Counted from the first letter of the stretch, positions 9,245 through 20,500 are shown. The stretch: DNA of 64,000 nucleotides from Marinobacter pelagius (GCF_003315345.1 NZ_QNRO01000018.1:28187-92186), one strand, 5' to 3'. Translations and numbers: made by a program. Notes: generated by a model from the letters alone, not told the origin.

Positions 9245-9316
9245 GCTACAGCCAGACGCCGCTTGACTGCAAAGCACTGATTGCCTGTCAGCAACAGGCT
9301 GCACAGAGCGATTCAA

Positions 9317-9350
9317 AATGCCGCCGAGGCCTGGCTTCGGCGGCATTTTT
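9317..9350 (+). terminator. Intrinsic terminator between rpsU and dnaG
   Basis: AAATGCCGCCGA and TCGGCGGCATTT form a 12-bp stem around GGCCTGGCT, followed by TT. An internal terminator at this place is a known feature of the E. coli operon, where it keeps primase far less abundant than S21. Confidence 0.85.
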
Positions 9351-9407
9351 GGCTATGGCCAACATCTGAAGTACCGGCACTGACGAGCCGGCAGACCTGG
9401 AGTCTCC

Positions 9408-11138
9408 ATGAGTGGACTGATCCCTCAACGCTTCGTTGAAGACCTGCTGGACCGCATTGACCTTGCGGAACTGATCGGGTCCCGGATCACCCTCAAGAAA
9501 GCCGGCGCCAACTACAAGGCCTGCTGTCCCTTCCACGATGAAAAAACACCATCCTTCAACGTGAGACCGGACAAGGGTTTCTATCACTGCTTCGGCTGTG
9601 GCGCCCATGGCGACGCCATCAGTTTTGTACGGGAATTCGAAGGCCTGGGCTTTACCGAGGCGGTGGAAGAGCTCGCCAAGCGGGCCGGACTGGAAGTGCC
9701 TTACGACCGGGCGGCGCGGCAGGAAATGCAGCAGGCCCGGACCCTGACTGACGCGCTCGACTTCGCCAACCAGTTCTACCGTAATGCCCTGCGTAGCCCC
9801 GCCGGCAACTATGCCCTGGACTACCTCAAGCAGCGCGGGCTGGATGACGTGATCATCGAACGCTACCAGCTGGGCTACGCCCCCGGTACCGGGACGGCAC
9901 TTTACGACGCGGCAGCCCAGGACCTGAAAGGCCCCTTGATCGAGACCGGCACGGTTTCGGACCGTTACGGGCGCCCGAGAGACCTGTTCCGCAACCGGGT
10001 GATGTTCCCGATCCGCAACACCCGGGGCCGGACCGTGGCGTTTGGCGGGCGGACCCTGGGGGATGACAAGGCCAAGTACATCAACTCGCCGGAGTCGGAT
10101 GTTTTCCACAAGAGCCGGGAGATCTACGGGCTGTTCGAGGCTCGCCAGGCCATCCGCCAGCTGGACAAGCTCCTGGTGGTGGAGGGCTACATGGATGTCA
10201 TCGCCCTGGCCCAGTACGGCATCGATTACGCCGTTGCCACCCTTGGCACCGCCACCAACCAGGACAGCCTGCAGGCACTGCTGAAACAGGTGCGGCATGT
10301 GGTGTTCTGCTTTGACGGTGACAACGCGGGCTTCCGGGCCGCGGACCGGGCCATGGAGAATGCCCTGGAACTGATGGCGGACGGGCTGCATCTGCAGTTC
10401 CTGATGCTGCCGGAGGGCGAGGACCCGGATACGCTGATTCGCAAGGAAGGTACCGAAGCGTTCCAGAAACGGATCGAGAGCGCCACGCCCTTGTCCCGCT
10501 ATCTGTTTGACCGGCAGGGCGAGGGGCTGGACCTGCAGTTGCCGGAGCATCGCGGAGAATTGCGAGCACGGGTTGAACCGCTACTGAACAAAATGCCCCG
10601 CAGCACCCTCCGGGATGCCATGTGGCATGAAATGCTGCGCCTGTGCGGAGGCCGAAACCAGTGGCAGAACCGTCAGCCGCAGCAACGGGGCAAATGGCGC
10701 AATGGCGAGTACCGGGACCGGCCGACCGAAGAGCGGGTGGACGTCAAACTCAACAAGGACAGCACGCTCTGCCTGGCACTGGTGGAAGCACCGGAACTGG
10801 CCACCGAGGTCAGCGAACTGGCCCGACAATCGCGGCAGTTTCCCCAGGCAATGGGGCTGGCCACCTGGATCATGGAAAAGGGGATCCGGGACCGCCGCAA
10901 GCTGACAGGTGCGCTGGCGCTGGACCAACAGGCCAGAGACCGGTTCTACCATCTGTTTGATGGCATCGAACACATTCCCTCACGGGAAAGCACGCTGGCC
11001 TCGGCCCGCGAGCTGATCAGTCCGAGCGAGGAAACCTCGCGCCAGCAGAGATTGGCTACACTGCTGAGGAACTTTGCGAACCTCTCTGCCGAGGAACGCA
11101 ACGAGCTTCGGGAGCTCAGCGGCGGTACTCAGGAATAA
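9408..11138 (+). CDS. dnaG: DNA primase
   Basis: This 576-residue protein would synthesise RNA primers at the replication fork. The N-terminal zinc finger has C40, H43, C61 and C64 (CCPFHDEKTPSF and CFGCGAHGD), numbering identical to E. coli. The TOPRIM core follows with LLVVEGYMDVIAL near residue 262 and CFDGDNAGFRAADRA near 305. The C-terminal part is the DnaB-interacting helical domain. It is preceded by the internal terminator of the operon. A low-complexity Q/R stretch around residues 420-440 links core and C-domain. Confidence 0.97.
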   Translation: MSGLIPQRFVEDLLDRIDLAELIGSRITLKKAGANYKACCPFHDEKTPSFNVRPDKGFYHCFGCGAHGDAISFVREFEGLGFTEAVEELAKRAGLEVPYDRAARQEMQQARTLTDALDFANQFYRNALRSPAGNYALDYLKQRGLDDVIIERYQLGYAPGTGTALYDAAAQDLKGPLIETGTVSDRYGRPRDLFRNRVMFPIRNTRGRTVAFGGRTLGDDKAKYINSPESDVFHKSREIYGLFEARQAIRQLDKLLVVEGYMDVIALAQYGIDYAVATLGTATNQDSLQALLKQVRHVVFCFDGDNAGFRAADRAMENALELMADGLHLQFLMLPEGEDPDTLIRKEGTEAFQKRIESATPLSRYLFDRQGEGLDLQLPEHRGELRARVEPLLNKMPRSTLRDAMWHEMLRLCGGRNQWQNRQPQQRGKWRNGEYRDRPTEERVDVKLNKDSTLCLALVEAPELATEVSELARQSRQFPQAMGLATWIMEKGIRDRRKLTGALALDQQARDRFYHLFDGIEHIPSRESTLASARELISPSEETSRQQRLATLLRNFANLSAEERNELRELSGGTQE

Positions 11139-11182
11139 CCGCACTTGAAACTTAACCGATTGGCCACAATCTAAACAGTCGG

Positions 11183-11211
11183 TGGCAGAGCAACCACGTG
11201 ACAGCTATAAT
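11183..11211 (+). promoter_or_regulatory. Candidate internal promoter of rpoD
   Basis: A perfect TATAAT (11206-11211) lies 17 bp after TGGCAG, which is only a partial -35 match. It is placed 46 bp before the rpoD start in the dnaG-rpoD gap, where sigma-70 and heat-shock promoters are known in other gammaproteobacteria. Confidence 0.5.
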
Positions 11212-11257
11212 GGCTGTTTAACTTTTTTCCTTTTAAAAGCGAGTTCACAGGGTGTCT

Positions 11258-13114
11258 ATGTCAGGCAATTCGCAAAAATCACGTTTGAAAGACCTCATTG
11301 CACGAGGCAAGGAACAAGGTTACCTGACTTACGCCGAGGTAAACGACCACCTCCCGGAAGACATCGCCGACCCCGATCAGGTCGAAGACATCATCCGCAT
11401 GATTAACGACATGGGTATCCAGGTGTGCGAGGAAACTCCCGACGCCGATACCCTGTTGATGACCGAAGGTGATTCCACCGCCGACGAAGCCGCCGCAGCC
11501 GAAGCCGCCGCCGCACTCGCCGCCGTGGAAACCGACGCCGGCCGCACCACCGATCCCGTCCGCATGTACATGCGAGAAATGGGCACCGTGGAACTGCTGA
11601 CCCGCGAAGGCGAGATCGTTATTGCCAAGCGCATCGAAGAAGGTATCCGGGATGTCATGGCCGCCGTGGCCCACTTCCCCGGCACCGCCGGCACAGTCAT
11701 TCAGGCCTACGACCGCATCATCGAGAACGAAGGCCGCATCAGCGACATCGTTACCGGCTTTCTGGATCCGGATGACGCCGAGCCGTTCATGGGCGAGGAG
11801 CCCGCGGCACCGGAGGAAACCAGCACCGAAGACACGGATTCCGACGATTCCGATGACGACGACAGCTCCAGCGATGATGACAACGATAACGGCCCGGATC
11901 CGGAAGAGACCCGCCTGCGTTTCGAGCTGCTGAGAGAGAAACTGGACGCCGCCAACATGGCGCTGGAGAAGTATGGCCGTTCCGACAAGAAAACCCAGGA
12001 CGCCCTGAACGAGCTCGGGCAGGTTTTCGCGCCATTCAAGCTGGCCAACAAGGCTTTCGAGGAGCTGGTCAACGTTGTTCGCTCCACCAACGATCTGGTG
12101 CGTGAGAACGAGCGCGCCATCATGCAGATCTGTGTGCGCGACTGCAAAATGCCGCGCAAGGACTTCATCAAGTCCTTCCCCGGCAACGAGGTCAACCTGG
12201 ACTGGGCGGACAAAATCGCCAAGAGCAAGAAGCCATACGCTGCCGCCATCGGCGAGCGCCTGGACGAAATCGTTCGGCTGCAAAAGCGCATCCATAACGT
12301 CCAGACCGAAGTGGACCTGGACGTAGCCGACATCAAGGAAATCAACCGCCGCGTTTCCATCGGTGAAGCCAAGGCTCGCCGCGCCAAGAAGGAAATGGTC
12401 GAGGCCAACCTGCGTCTGGTTATCTCCATCGCCAAAAAGTACACCAATCGTGGCCTGCAGTTCCTGGACCTCATCCAGGAAGGCAACATCGGCCTGATGA
12501 AGGCAGTGGACAAGTTTGAATACCGTCGTGGCTACAAGTTCTCTACTTACGCCACCTGGTGGATCCGGCAGGCCATCACCCGCTCTATCGCGGACCAGGC
12601 CCGCACCATCCGGATTCCGGTGCACATGATCGAGACCATCAACAAGCTCAACCGTATCTCGCGGCAGATGCTGCAGGAGATGGGCCGTGAGCCGACGCCG
12701 GAAGAGCTGGGCGAGCGCATGGACATGCCGGAAGACAAGATCCGCAAGGTCCTGAAAATTGCCAAGGAACCGATCTCGATGGAAACCCCGATCGGTGACG
12801 ACGAAGACAGCCATCTGGGCGACTTCATCGAGGACATCCAGGCCCTCTCCCCAGTGGACTCCGCCACCGCAGAAGGTCTGCGTGAAGCCACCCGCTCCGT
12901 GCTGGCCGGCCTCACCGCCCGGGAGTCCAAGGTACTGCGCATGCGCTTCGGTATCGAGATGAATACCGACCACACGCTGGAAGAAGTCGGCAAACAGTTT
13001 GACGTCACCCGCGAGCGGATCCGTCAGATCGAGGCGAAGGCCCTGCGCAAACTGCGCCACCCGTCACGCTCCGATCACCTGCGCGGCTTTATTGACGACC
13101 AGGGTAACGGATAA
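11258..13114 (+). CDS. rpoD: RNA polymerase sigma factor RpoD (sigma-70)
   Basis: This 618-residue primary sigma factor starts [35 protein letters not shown] in the first 30 residues (region 1.1), then has a very acidic stretch (about residues 185-215, Asp/Ser/Glu runs) within the non-conserved region. Regions 2.3-2.4 ([14 protein letters not shown]) and 4.2 ([20 protein letters not shown]) are intact. I prefer the ATG at 11258, preceded by AGGG, over the in-frame GTG at 11252. It is the last gene of the rpsU-dnaG-rpoD operon. Confidence 0.98.
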   Translation: MSGNSQKSRLKDLIARGKEQGYLTYAEVNDHLPEDIADPDQVEDIIRMINDMGIQVCEETPDADTLLMTEGDSTADEAAAAEAAAALAAVETDAGRTTDPVRMYMREMGTVELLTREGEIVIAKRIEEGIRDVMAAVAHFPGTAGTVIQAYDRIIENEGRISDIVTGFLDPDDAEPFMGEEPAAPEETSTEDTDSDDSDDDDSSSDDDNDNGPDPEETRLRFELLREKLDAANMALEKYGRSDKKTQDALNELGQVFAPFKLANKAFEELVNVVRSTNDLVRENERAIMQICVRDCKMPRKDFIKSFPGNEVNLDWADKIAKSKKPYAAAIGERLDEIVRLQKRIHNVQTEVDLDVADIKEINRRVSIGEAKARRAKKEMVEANLRLVISIAKKYTNRGLQFLDLIQEGNIGLMKAVDKFEYRRGYKFSTYATWWIRQAITRSIADQARTIRIPVHMIETINKLNRISRQMLQEMGREPTPEELGERMDMPEDKIRKVLKIAKEPISMETPIGDDEDSHLGDFIEDIQALSPVDSATAEGLREATRSVLAGLTARESKVLRMRFGIEMNTDHTLEEVGKQFDVTRERIRQIEAKALRKLRHPSRSDHLRGFIDDQGNG

Positions 13115-13128
13115 GCTCCACAACAGTA

Positions 13129-13170
13129 GCGGGCGCCACACCTCACCGGTATAATGGCGCCCGCTCTGTT
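13129..13170 (+). terminator. Probable terminator after rpoD
   Basis: GCGGGCGCCA (13129-13138) pairs with TGGCGCCCGC (13155-13164), followed by TCTGTTT. The loop contains GGTATAATGG, so the element may also provide the -10 box for the tRNA gene just downstream. Confidence 0.65.
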
Positions 13171-13210
13171 TCCCCATCCGGAAACATCTCTCCAGAAAGC
13201 ATTTCTGCAC

Positions 13211-13287
<77 letters not shown>

Positions 13288-13652
13288 CTCCTTTCAGTCG
13301 CGCCGGACCTCATCGGACTATTCCAGCCAGAAATCACAGATTTCTGTCGCTTCGCAGGGCGAAAGCTATGCTTCCGCTTCATCCTGTTTCGCCCAGCTGG
13401 GCCCACCATTACCCCTCCCCCGATACGATTCTCACCTGAACTTGTGCAATACCTATCTTTATCGACTAATTTTAAAGTGACCGGAGCACATCGCCGACCG
13501 ATGGCCGACGACAGGCAGGAATTACCGGCCAAGGCTCGCTCGACACCGCGTCGAGCTTGACAAGAACCGTCCCCAGAGCCAGGAAATTGGATCGCTGATC
13601 GTAATTCCCCGAGGGAACAGATGAAGTCGTCAAAGACCCATGGAGAGGCATC
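13288..13652. other. Non-coding, tRNA-proximal patch with a partial tRNA repeat
   Basis: I see no gene in these 365 bases. The stretch holds a 16-bp exact copy of the tRNA 3' end at 13393-13408, an AGAAATcacAGATTTCT palindrome near 13333 and no clear promoter. Base composition shifts towards A/T from about 13440, at the approach to the accessory lipoprotein gene. Confidence 0.6.
13393..13408 (+). repeat. Direct repeat of the tRNA 3' end (att-like)
   Basis: CCAGCTGGGCCCACCA is identical to tRNA positions 13272-13287 and lies 121 bp downstream. Duplicated tRNA 3' ends typically mark integration by tyrosine recombinases. No integrase remains nearby, so this would be a relic. Confidence 0.6.
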
Positions 13653-14939
13653 ATGAGGAGCATACTCGGCACCTTTCAGACCCTATTAACCCTTCTTTTC
13701 TTTGCTTTCGTTCTCAGCGCCTGTGGTGGGGGTGGGAGCGGGAGTCAATCTGTGACTGTGGAATCAACGGAGGATATTTCCCTTACCATAACCCCTGACA
13801 ACCTGGAACTGGCACTTAACCAGAGTGCCACGGTAAAGGCGATTGCCACTTTGGCAAAGACTGGAACAACAGCTGATGTATCGGATCAGGTTAACTGGAG
13901 CTCGGATAATATCGCCATCGCTTCAATTACAAGATCCGGCAAGACAGTTACGGTCACCCCTCAAAACGGAGGATCGACCCGCATTACCGCTGAACTTGAC
14001 GGCATTTCAGCTACTGCCTCCGTAACCATTGGCAACCCGTTGACCAAGATCGTCACTGATCCACCGAGCAAGAGCATCAACGATGGCTCGCTTACGGAAA
14101 TCAGGGCAACAGGCACCTTCAGTGATGGAACCTCAAAGAACATAACAAACACTGTGACATGGACTTCAAACGACGAGACGATAGCGACAGTGGACAAAGG
14201 GCAGGTATCTGCGCTCAAACCAGGTGAAGTAACCATATCCGCAATTGCAGGGTCGGTATCAGGTAGCACGCAGCTTACTATAGCTGCCGCACCATATGCT
14301 CCGGGTAGAATGGAAATTGAAATTACGCCCAATGCTATTTTGGAGGATGAAGCGGCCAACGCATCTGTTCTGGCTAGGGTATTTGCCAACGATGAAAACA
14401 ATGACTTATTGACCTCTTACACTGTGGTTTTCTCAGAACAAACTGGCTCTGTGAACTTCACGCAAGGGGAAATTACGATCGATAGCAACAACCCGCAAGC
14501 TGAAACCGAAGCCAAATCCACACTGGCTGGTGAATACATGGTTTCTGCCGCCGTCCCCGACACAACTGCGAGGGCGCAAGGTACTTTGAATGTGGTATCC
14601 AGCTTTTCCGAGGTTGTCATCATTGATTCATTCACTGCAGAAATTCTTACCAATAAAGAAACATCTTTTGATATAGAGACTGGGAGCAAATTCACGGCAG
14701 CAATCCTCAACACCAGCAATCGCAGCTTTAACCTCCTAAGGGCAGAGCTCGTTAATGGCCAAAACGTTCTAGATACAGCCGACCTTTCCGGAACCTCATT
14801 GGGTGAGGGGGGCTCAACCAGGATAGAGGCCGTTCTGGATAATCCAATTCAGGATGAGGGTGTAAGACTGGTTTTTCACCTTAACGACCCAGTTACAACA
14901 CGTCAATTTACAGTCGAAAAGCAATTCACTTCACCTTGA
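13653..14939 (+). CDS. Big2-type Ig-like domain lipoprotein
   Basis: This 428-residue predicted lipoprotein has a hydrophobic signal ending in LSAC, followed by a Gly/Ser-rich linker (GGGGSGSGS-like). Two tandem bacterial Ig-like (Big2) domains follow at about residues 45-125 and 130-210, recognisable by the TWTSNDETIATVDKG and VNWSSDNIAIAS type strands and the VTISAIAGS ending. The C-terminal half is unrecognised and beta-rich. It is probably surface or periplasmic. GGAGAGG precedes the ATG at good spacing. It is visibly more A/T-rich than the core genes and lies beside a tRNA-end repeat, suggesting acquisition. Its ligand is unknown. Confidence 0.75.
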   Translation: MRSILGTFQTLLTLLFFAFVLSACGGGGSGSQSVTVESTEDISLTITPDNLELALNQSATVKAIATLAKTGTTADVSDQVNWSSDNIAIASITRSGKTVTVTPQNGGSTRITAELDGISATASVTIGNPLTKIVTDPPSKSINDGSLTEIRATGTFSDGTSKNITNTVTWTSNDETIATVDKGQVSALKPGEVTISAIAGSVSGSTQLTIAAAPYAPGRMEIEITPNAILEDEAANASVLARVFANDENNDLLTSYTVVFSEQTGSVNFTQGEITIDSNNPQAETEAKSTLAGEYMVSAAVPDTTARAQGTLNVVSSFSEVVIIDSFTAEILTNKETSFDIETGSKFTAAILNTSNRSFNLLRAELVNGQNVLDTADLSGTSLGEGGSTRIEAVLDNPIQDEGVRLVFHLNDPVTTRQFTVEKQFTSP

Positions 14940-14991
14940 GTGACCTGATTGAAGAAGTGTTCCCGAAGGAACTGTCAATTTATCTGACACT

Positions 14992-15030
14992 AGAAAGCCC
15001 GCTGCGATCAACGCAGCGGGCTTTCTCTAT
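14992..15030. terminator. Strong bidirectional terminator
   Basis: A perfect 15-bp stem AGAAAGCCCGCTGCG/CGCAGCGGGCTTTCT has a 5-nt loop, and T-rich flanks follow on the plus strand. It lies between the lipoprotein gene and the convergent PEP-CTERM gene and could serve both. Confidence 0.9.
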
Positions 15031-15059
15031 TTTACCTTTCCTATCAACTTATCTGGCGG

Positions 15060-15734
15060 TCAACTGGCTTTAACTCTACGAATTGCTAAAGCAAGAAGCC
15101 CCAATCCTAGCAATCCAAGCGTCCCTGGTTCAGGTACGGATACCGTTGTTGTACCGCTATATGACTTGTCGCTGCCTTCACAATCATCGGCATCGCCGGG
15201 AAGGAGATCGTCGCCTGTGCACAGAACTTGGGAGCGTATTGCAACCAAACCAAAATCACTCAAACCCAACTCGAAGTCAGCGGTGCTCCAGCTGAACGTT
15301 TGTTGTAAATCGGCGCCACCTGTTTCACCCAGTCGAAAGACCAGTTCCCATAGCCCGTTAGGTTCATCAGGAACAATAAGACTCCCTCCCGGGCCTCCGT
15401 TTAAATTACAACCTGTATCGCAGGAATCATCCGAAGTATTGGTAGCGTATAATTCGACACCACCCGAATCCTGAATCAGATCTACATCGCCGACAGTGTT
15501 ATCTCCGAGATCAATGAAAAGACCAAGCGGGTCGGCATTCCAGGGATCCACTGTCAGGTTGTAGTTAAACCGCCCCCCTACTTCATCATGCTCTACAGTA
15601 AAGATGTAATTTCCGACGGCTCCATCATCCGGCAGCCAAGTATCATACGTAATCATCCCTGCCTGAGCCGCGCCGGCACCCGCAAGGCACCCCGCAGCAA
15701 GCAGTGATGGCAAGAACCTTCCTTTGAATTTCAT
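15060..15734 (-). CDS. PEP-CTERM sorting-domain protein
   Basis: This 224-residue exported protein has an N-terminal signal peptide (LLAAGCLAGAGAAQA) and a C-terminal sorting signal: VPEPGTLGLLGLGLLAL, then an IRRVK basic tail. PEP-CTERM tails are recognised by exosortase EpsH, which processes proteins for the cell surface or exopolysaccharide matrix. The middle is acidic and beta-rich with paired cysteines (DSCDTGC and others). AGGGAAG precedes the ATG. No exosortase gene is in the window. The specific function is unknown. Confidence 0.85.
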   Translation of the reverse strand: MKFKGRFLPSLLAAGCLAGAGAAQAGMITYDTWLPDDGAVGNYIFTVEHDEVGGRFNYNLTVDPWNADPLGLFIDLGDNTVGDVDLIQDSGGVELYATNTSDDSCDTGCNLNGGPGGSLIVPDEPNGLWELVFRLGETGGADLQQTFSWSTADFELGLSDFGLVAIRSQVLCTGDDLLPGDADDCEGSDKSYSGTTTVSVPEPGTLGLLGLGLLALAIRRVKAS

Positions 15735-16175
15735 ATTACTTCCCTCCGTTTTACCACATGCAGTCCCGATAGAGGGATCAACTCCTCCACCACCAAGAAC
15801 TGCACAGCCACTTTCTCTTCAGATATCAGCAAGAGGCGAGCCAAAAAGAAAAAACCCATATTTGCCAGCTGGTTACGAGTGGAGAGAAAAGCCTCTTCGG
15901 AGTAAGTCGTAAAATTTTTCGACATCGCGTCACGGCCCCTTACATTCCGTGACAATTGAAGATTTAACAATCGACCAAACACTGGTAAGAGCTTGTAGTG
16001 GCGGCAATTTTACGCCCTCCAAGCATATACGTGGTTCTACAGACAATGATCTGTGTCAAAAAAGCCAAAGTCCCGAAAAGACAAGCCACATACACTGCAA
16101 CCCTGAACCAACGTGGCGCCACCTTCAGGAAGCACCGGCGCACGGACAAAAACAACGAGATAACGGAGTGTATCA
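15735..16175. other. Intergenic region between divergent PEP-CTERM and porin genes
   Basis: These 441 bases are A/T-rich. They should contain the promoters of both divergent genes, but I see no consensus -35/-10 pair I would defend. The porin start is preceded by AACGGAGTGTATCA, with GGAG as ribosome binding site. No other gene is visible. Confidence 0.5.
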
Positions 16176-17513
16176 ATGGTAACCACCCCCCGGTTTTCAG
16201 TACGGGCCATGTCCCTTGCAGTTGCTGCGGTTTCCGCAGGCGTTTCACTGTCCGCCACTGCCAGCATGGGCAACCTCGGCACTACCTACGGTGTAATGCC
16301 GGTTGACGTTGCCACCGCCCAGTCCCTCTCCATGTTCAACGACCAGGTGTCCGCCACCTACTACAACCCGGCGTACCTGACCAAGGACACCCGCGGTGAA
16401 CTGACGGCGGGCATCCTGCATGCGGAACAGGAGCTGCGTTCCGCCAATCCCAACGCGGACGGCGATGTCCTCTCCAATTCCCCGAGCCAGCATGTGCTGA
16501 TCGGCATGAAGACGAATCTGGGCTCCCTGACCCGCTTTGATCATCCGATCTATCTCGGTTTCATTGCCGGCGTGGAGAAGTACGGCAAGGAAATGCTGGC
16601 GTTCAGCTCTGAAACCACCGAAACGGGCCAGTTCCTGCAGTACGGCAAGGAGCCGCTGTTCCTGAATATCGGCGGCGCCACACCAATCTGGCGTGGGATC
16701 TCTGCCGGGGCATCGGTTCGGGTGACCCTGGATGCGACTGCCAACCTGGATGCCGTCTCTACCCTGGGTGGCGAGACCAGCCGGGAGCGGCTCTCGGTCA
16801 ACGCCGAGCCGGCGATGAAGACGATTCTGGGCACAAATATCGACCTGGGCAGCACCTTCTGCCCGGAGAGCGACTGTTTCCTGGATGGCTGGGAATCCGC
16901 GCTTATCTACCGGACCAAGTCCTCTGCCTCGACCACGATTGATTCCAACATCGTCGTCACCCAGACGATTCCGGAGCCGGGCCTGAGCCTTGCGGTGTCC
17001 ACCATTGATTCCTTCCAGCCGGAAACCTACGGCATCGGCACCCAGTACCAGGGCGAGAACTGGCGCGTCGGCGGCAGCATCGAGCAACAGAACTGGTCCG
17101 AGCTGGAAGAGGAATTCGCCGACGACAGCATCAAGGACCAGGGTTCGGTGCCGGCGGCCAGCCGGATTGAGTTTGACGACATCCTGATTCCGCGTATCGG
17201 CGGCGAGTACCAGCTCAACAAGAACTTCGCCCTGCGCGGCGGGGTCGCCTACGAGGAATCCCCCCTCAAATCCACCCGCAATCCCGAGATCAACTACCTC
17301 GACACCGACAAGATCGTGATCGGCCTCGGCATCAGCGCCACCTACGACCGCACCCGCCTGCTGGCCTACCCGGTCCGGCTGGACCTGGGCTACCAGTACC
17401 AGCAGCTGCAGGAGCGTGATTTCACCCTGGTGGATTACGACGGCAACGAGACCGACGTGACCGCCGATGGCGATGTCCACGTGGTCAGCGGCTCCATCAC
17501 CCTGAAGTTCTGA
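16176..17513 (+). CDS. FadL/OmpP1-family outer-membrane porin, AupA-like (copy 1)
   Basis: This 445-residue beta-barrel has a signal peptide ending near residue 29 (SATA-SMGN). The N-terminal segment SLSMFNDQVSATYYNPAYLT matches the FadL pattern for long-chain fatty acid and hydrocarbon channels, and the protein ends in an aromatic residue (SITLKF), as outer-membrane barrels do. It lies 14 bp before a giant lipoprotein gene. A close paralogue is at 49615-50955, with identical blocks such as NPEINYLDTDKI. In Marinobacter hydrocarbonoclasticus an operon of a FadL-family protein (AupA) and a partner (AupB) is needed for alkane uptake; I infer this pair is of that type. The exact substrate is not shown by sequence. 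Confidence 0.75.
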   Translation: MVTTPRFSVRAMSLAVAAVSAGVSLSATASMGNLGTTYGVMPVDVATAQSLSMFNDQVSATYYNPAYLTKDTRGELTAGILHAEQELRSANPNADGDVLSNSPSQHVLIGMKTNLGSLTRFDHPIYLGFIAGVEKYGKEMLAFSSETTETGQFLQYGKEPLFLNIGGATPIWRGISAGASVRVTLDATANLDAVSTLGGETSRERLSVNAEPAMKTILGTNIDLGSTFCPESDCFLDGWESALIYRTKSSASTTIDSNIVVTQTIPEPGLSLAVSTIDSFQPETYGIGTQYQGENWRVGGSIEQQNWSELEEEFADDSIKDQGSVPAASRIEFDDILIPRIGGEYQLNKNFALRGGVAYEESPLKSTRNPEINYLDTDKIVIGLGISATYDRTRLLAYPVRLDLGYQYQQLQERDFTLVDYDGNETDVTADGDVHVVSGSITLKF

Positions 17514-17527
17514 GGAGAGGATCAGCC

Positions 17528-20500
17528 ATGAAGTACAACAAGACACTGGCACTCGTCCCCGCCATTTTGCTGGCCGCCTGTGGGGGTGAGGAACAGACGA
17601 TGAAAGCGGAAGTCCCGGCGGGGTCAGTGATTTACTCCTACCCGGCCGATGGCCAGACCGGTATCAGCCCAACATCCGACATTGTCGTCCGGTTCTCCCA
17701 TGCCATCAGCGAGGAAGAAGCGGATATCCGGAACAAGATCGTGGTGACTGACGGCACCAATAACATCGACTACGAGGTTAAAAAGGTGGATGGCGGTCGC
17801 AGCCTGAAACTTGAGCCTGTCGCTGACCTCACCACTGGTACCGAGTATTCCGTCACCTTCGCAGAACCCCTCGCCACCGCCAACTCAACGCCCATTGGCA
17901 CTCCGAACGCCGAGGGGCCGGAAGGCATCCAGTTCGATACTCGGGGCGGGTTCACCGGCATTGCCGGGCTGGACAACCTGGCCTCGGAATTTGACGTTGC
18001 CCGGATGATTCCTTCGCCCGAGGGCGAATTTCGGCCGATGGATTTCTCCAGTTTCCGGTTGGTACTGACGCAACCGATCCATCCGCAGTGGAAGGTAATG
18101 GGAGGCACTATTCGGCTGGAAGACAGCAGTGGTAACCCGGTACCGGCCAGCGTCATCGTTGACCAGCGCCGGATTACGATCGATCCCTGCCTGACCGAGG
18201 ATCCGGCCCGGTGCGGCACAAAAGCCGACGAACTCGCTTCCGGTGCCAGCTACACGGTTAAGATCTCAGGACTGCCCAGCCTGACGAATCCCGACGCCAG
18301 GCTGGATTTCGAAAAGAGCTTCACGGCACGTGAGACCGGACCGACCGTGGTTCTGTTCCAGGAAGTTATCGGCTCGGGCCTGCTCGAAGGCCAGAAGCCT
18401 CAGGTTTCCATACTCAACGGCCAGATTATCAACGGTGTTACTCTGAATTCTGTGCTTCAGGGTACTGCGGGGCCGTCACAACAAACCGGCGGACTCTTTG
18501 CCGAGCTTGCCTATGCTCCCGCTTTCGAGGCAGACGAGCCGCTGCCGCTCCGGGTTCCAAGAAGCAGCGTGCTGAACAGCAGCAGCCTGGACGTCAAGAT
18601 CAATGGCCGGGTACCGATCATCAATCCGGAAACCGGCGACATTCAGCAAACCGGCAACATCAAGGTCACCATGCTCTCTGATGCCAGTGGTTACCTGCTG
18701 CCGAACCCCTACACCGATGACCTCAACGCTCCGCGCCATGTAAAGCTGTTCATGGACGTAGCCATGAACACCGAGGAGGCGCAGCCGAACGCGTCCCTCT
18801 CCCAGAACCTGCTTGGCGTGGAACTCAGTGGGATTGCCCTGGTTGAGGATGGCGTGCTGCAAATCGACGCCATCGGTGTTGTTGAACCCAACCTGCTGGG
18901 CCAGGAATTCACCGACTCAACCATTGCCTTCCGTATCGAGGCAGCTACTGACGCCGATTCCGCGCTGGATGCCGAAGACCTCTGGGAACCCGACACTACC
19001 AGCCCGACCCTAGTAAGTTGGATGCCGGGACCGGATTCGGCCATTCCGGGTGATCGTGACCAGATGCAGCGCCCGGGTGATCCGATCGTTCTGAACTTCA
19101 ATGAGCCTATCGATCCCGAAACGCTCGGGGCCGGCTTGACGCTGGATGAAGGCGGCATTCCACTTACCCTTGGCGATGGTACGCTTGAAGCCTTTGTTGA
19201 TGGCACAGCAGTCGTCATCAACCCGGTCGACGGTCTTGAGCACGGAGTGGATTATTCTCTGGATATCAGTGGTGGTCTTACCGATATTGCAGGCAATCCG
19301 GCTACCAGCCAGTCCCTGAAATTTGCTCTGCCCGCCATTGAAAATGAAAATGGAACCACAGCATTCACGTCGCCGTTTGCCCTGACAACCTACCCCGGCT
19401 TCCCATGCGTCACCGAGGGAGTTGACCTGGTCAACGGAAGTCATGGTATCTGCGTAGATGATGCGCCCGCCGGGTATTCCTCAGAATTGGAACGCGATCA
19501 GTTGCCGGTGACCACACTGCCAAAGGATCGGCCGATAGTAGTCAAATTTTCCCAATCCATGGATCTGACTACCATCAGTAGCTCAACCTTCATTGTCGAA
19601 AAAATTGCCGATCCCTCAGCGCCCGGAGATGTTGGAACTGAAGTTGCAGTGCCGGGACGTTTGGAGCTTGGCAATCAAAGGCTGAGATTCTTCCCCGATT
19701 CCAACTGGGAAGTAGGCGCAACTTATCGTTATACGATGACGTCCGCTCCGGGTGGCGACTGCGCAACCGGGGACCTCATATGCTCCAGCAAGGGACTGCC
19801 CTTGGATACAGATTTGCTGATGGGCCAGGGCGCGGGTCCCGGTGGACCAAACCTCTCGATCTATTTCACTGGCACCGAATCTGTTCAAAGTGTATTCACG
19901 CCGTTAAGAAATCTGCCCGTCCGCGACACTAACTCCAATTATGTGGTGGACTGCGGAACTCCCGGCGGCAAGGAATGCCTCGAACCATTCGATCATGAGA
20001 CGGATGGAAACGGGGGTTTCAAGCCTTCTGCGAATGCCGCAAAACTAACGGTCGTTAACCAGACCGCCACGGTTTTGGGAGTTGAGGGAGCTGGTGCGCA
20101 AGTCGGCTGTGACGCTGGTGAGGATTGCGAGGAGAACAAGTTTATTTATCAGACTTATGGCCTGGACACCGAGGTAGTTGGCCCAGTATTGGATTCAGAA
20201 GGCCAACCGGCTGGCGTTCGAGTACTCCTCTATCCCACGTTGTTGATGACCACCAATGCCAGCGTCTTCCTTGATGGTCTCGGTGAGCAGCGGACTGGAC
20301 CGCAGATTCTACGCATGACTTATGGTGAGCCGACCGAGGACAATCCACTCGGATTGGTTGAAGGTGTAATCACTGAAGGGCCGGACGGCCGTCCCACTTT
20401 CATGGCCACTGCGGATCTTACGTTGGATGCACCGGACCTGACCGTGCCTTTGGAGGGTGCCCTGAGGCACAACCTATACAGCTATCCGTTCTCCTTGGAA

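Noticed and set aside
11820..11900. Acidic Asp/Ser run in RpoD as a possible insertion
   Set aside because: Primary sigma factors of gammaproteobacteria have variable acidic stretches in the non-conserved region; frame and flanks are normal.
11279..13060. A 593-codon open frame antisense to rpoD
   Set aside because: It is the shadow of strongly biased G/C-rich codons in rpoD; it has no start signal and no recognisable domain.
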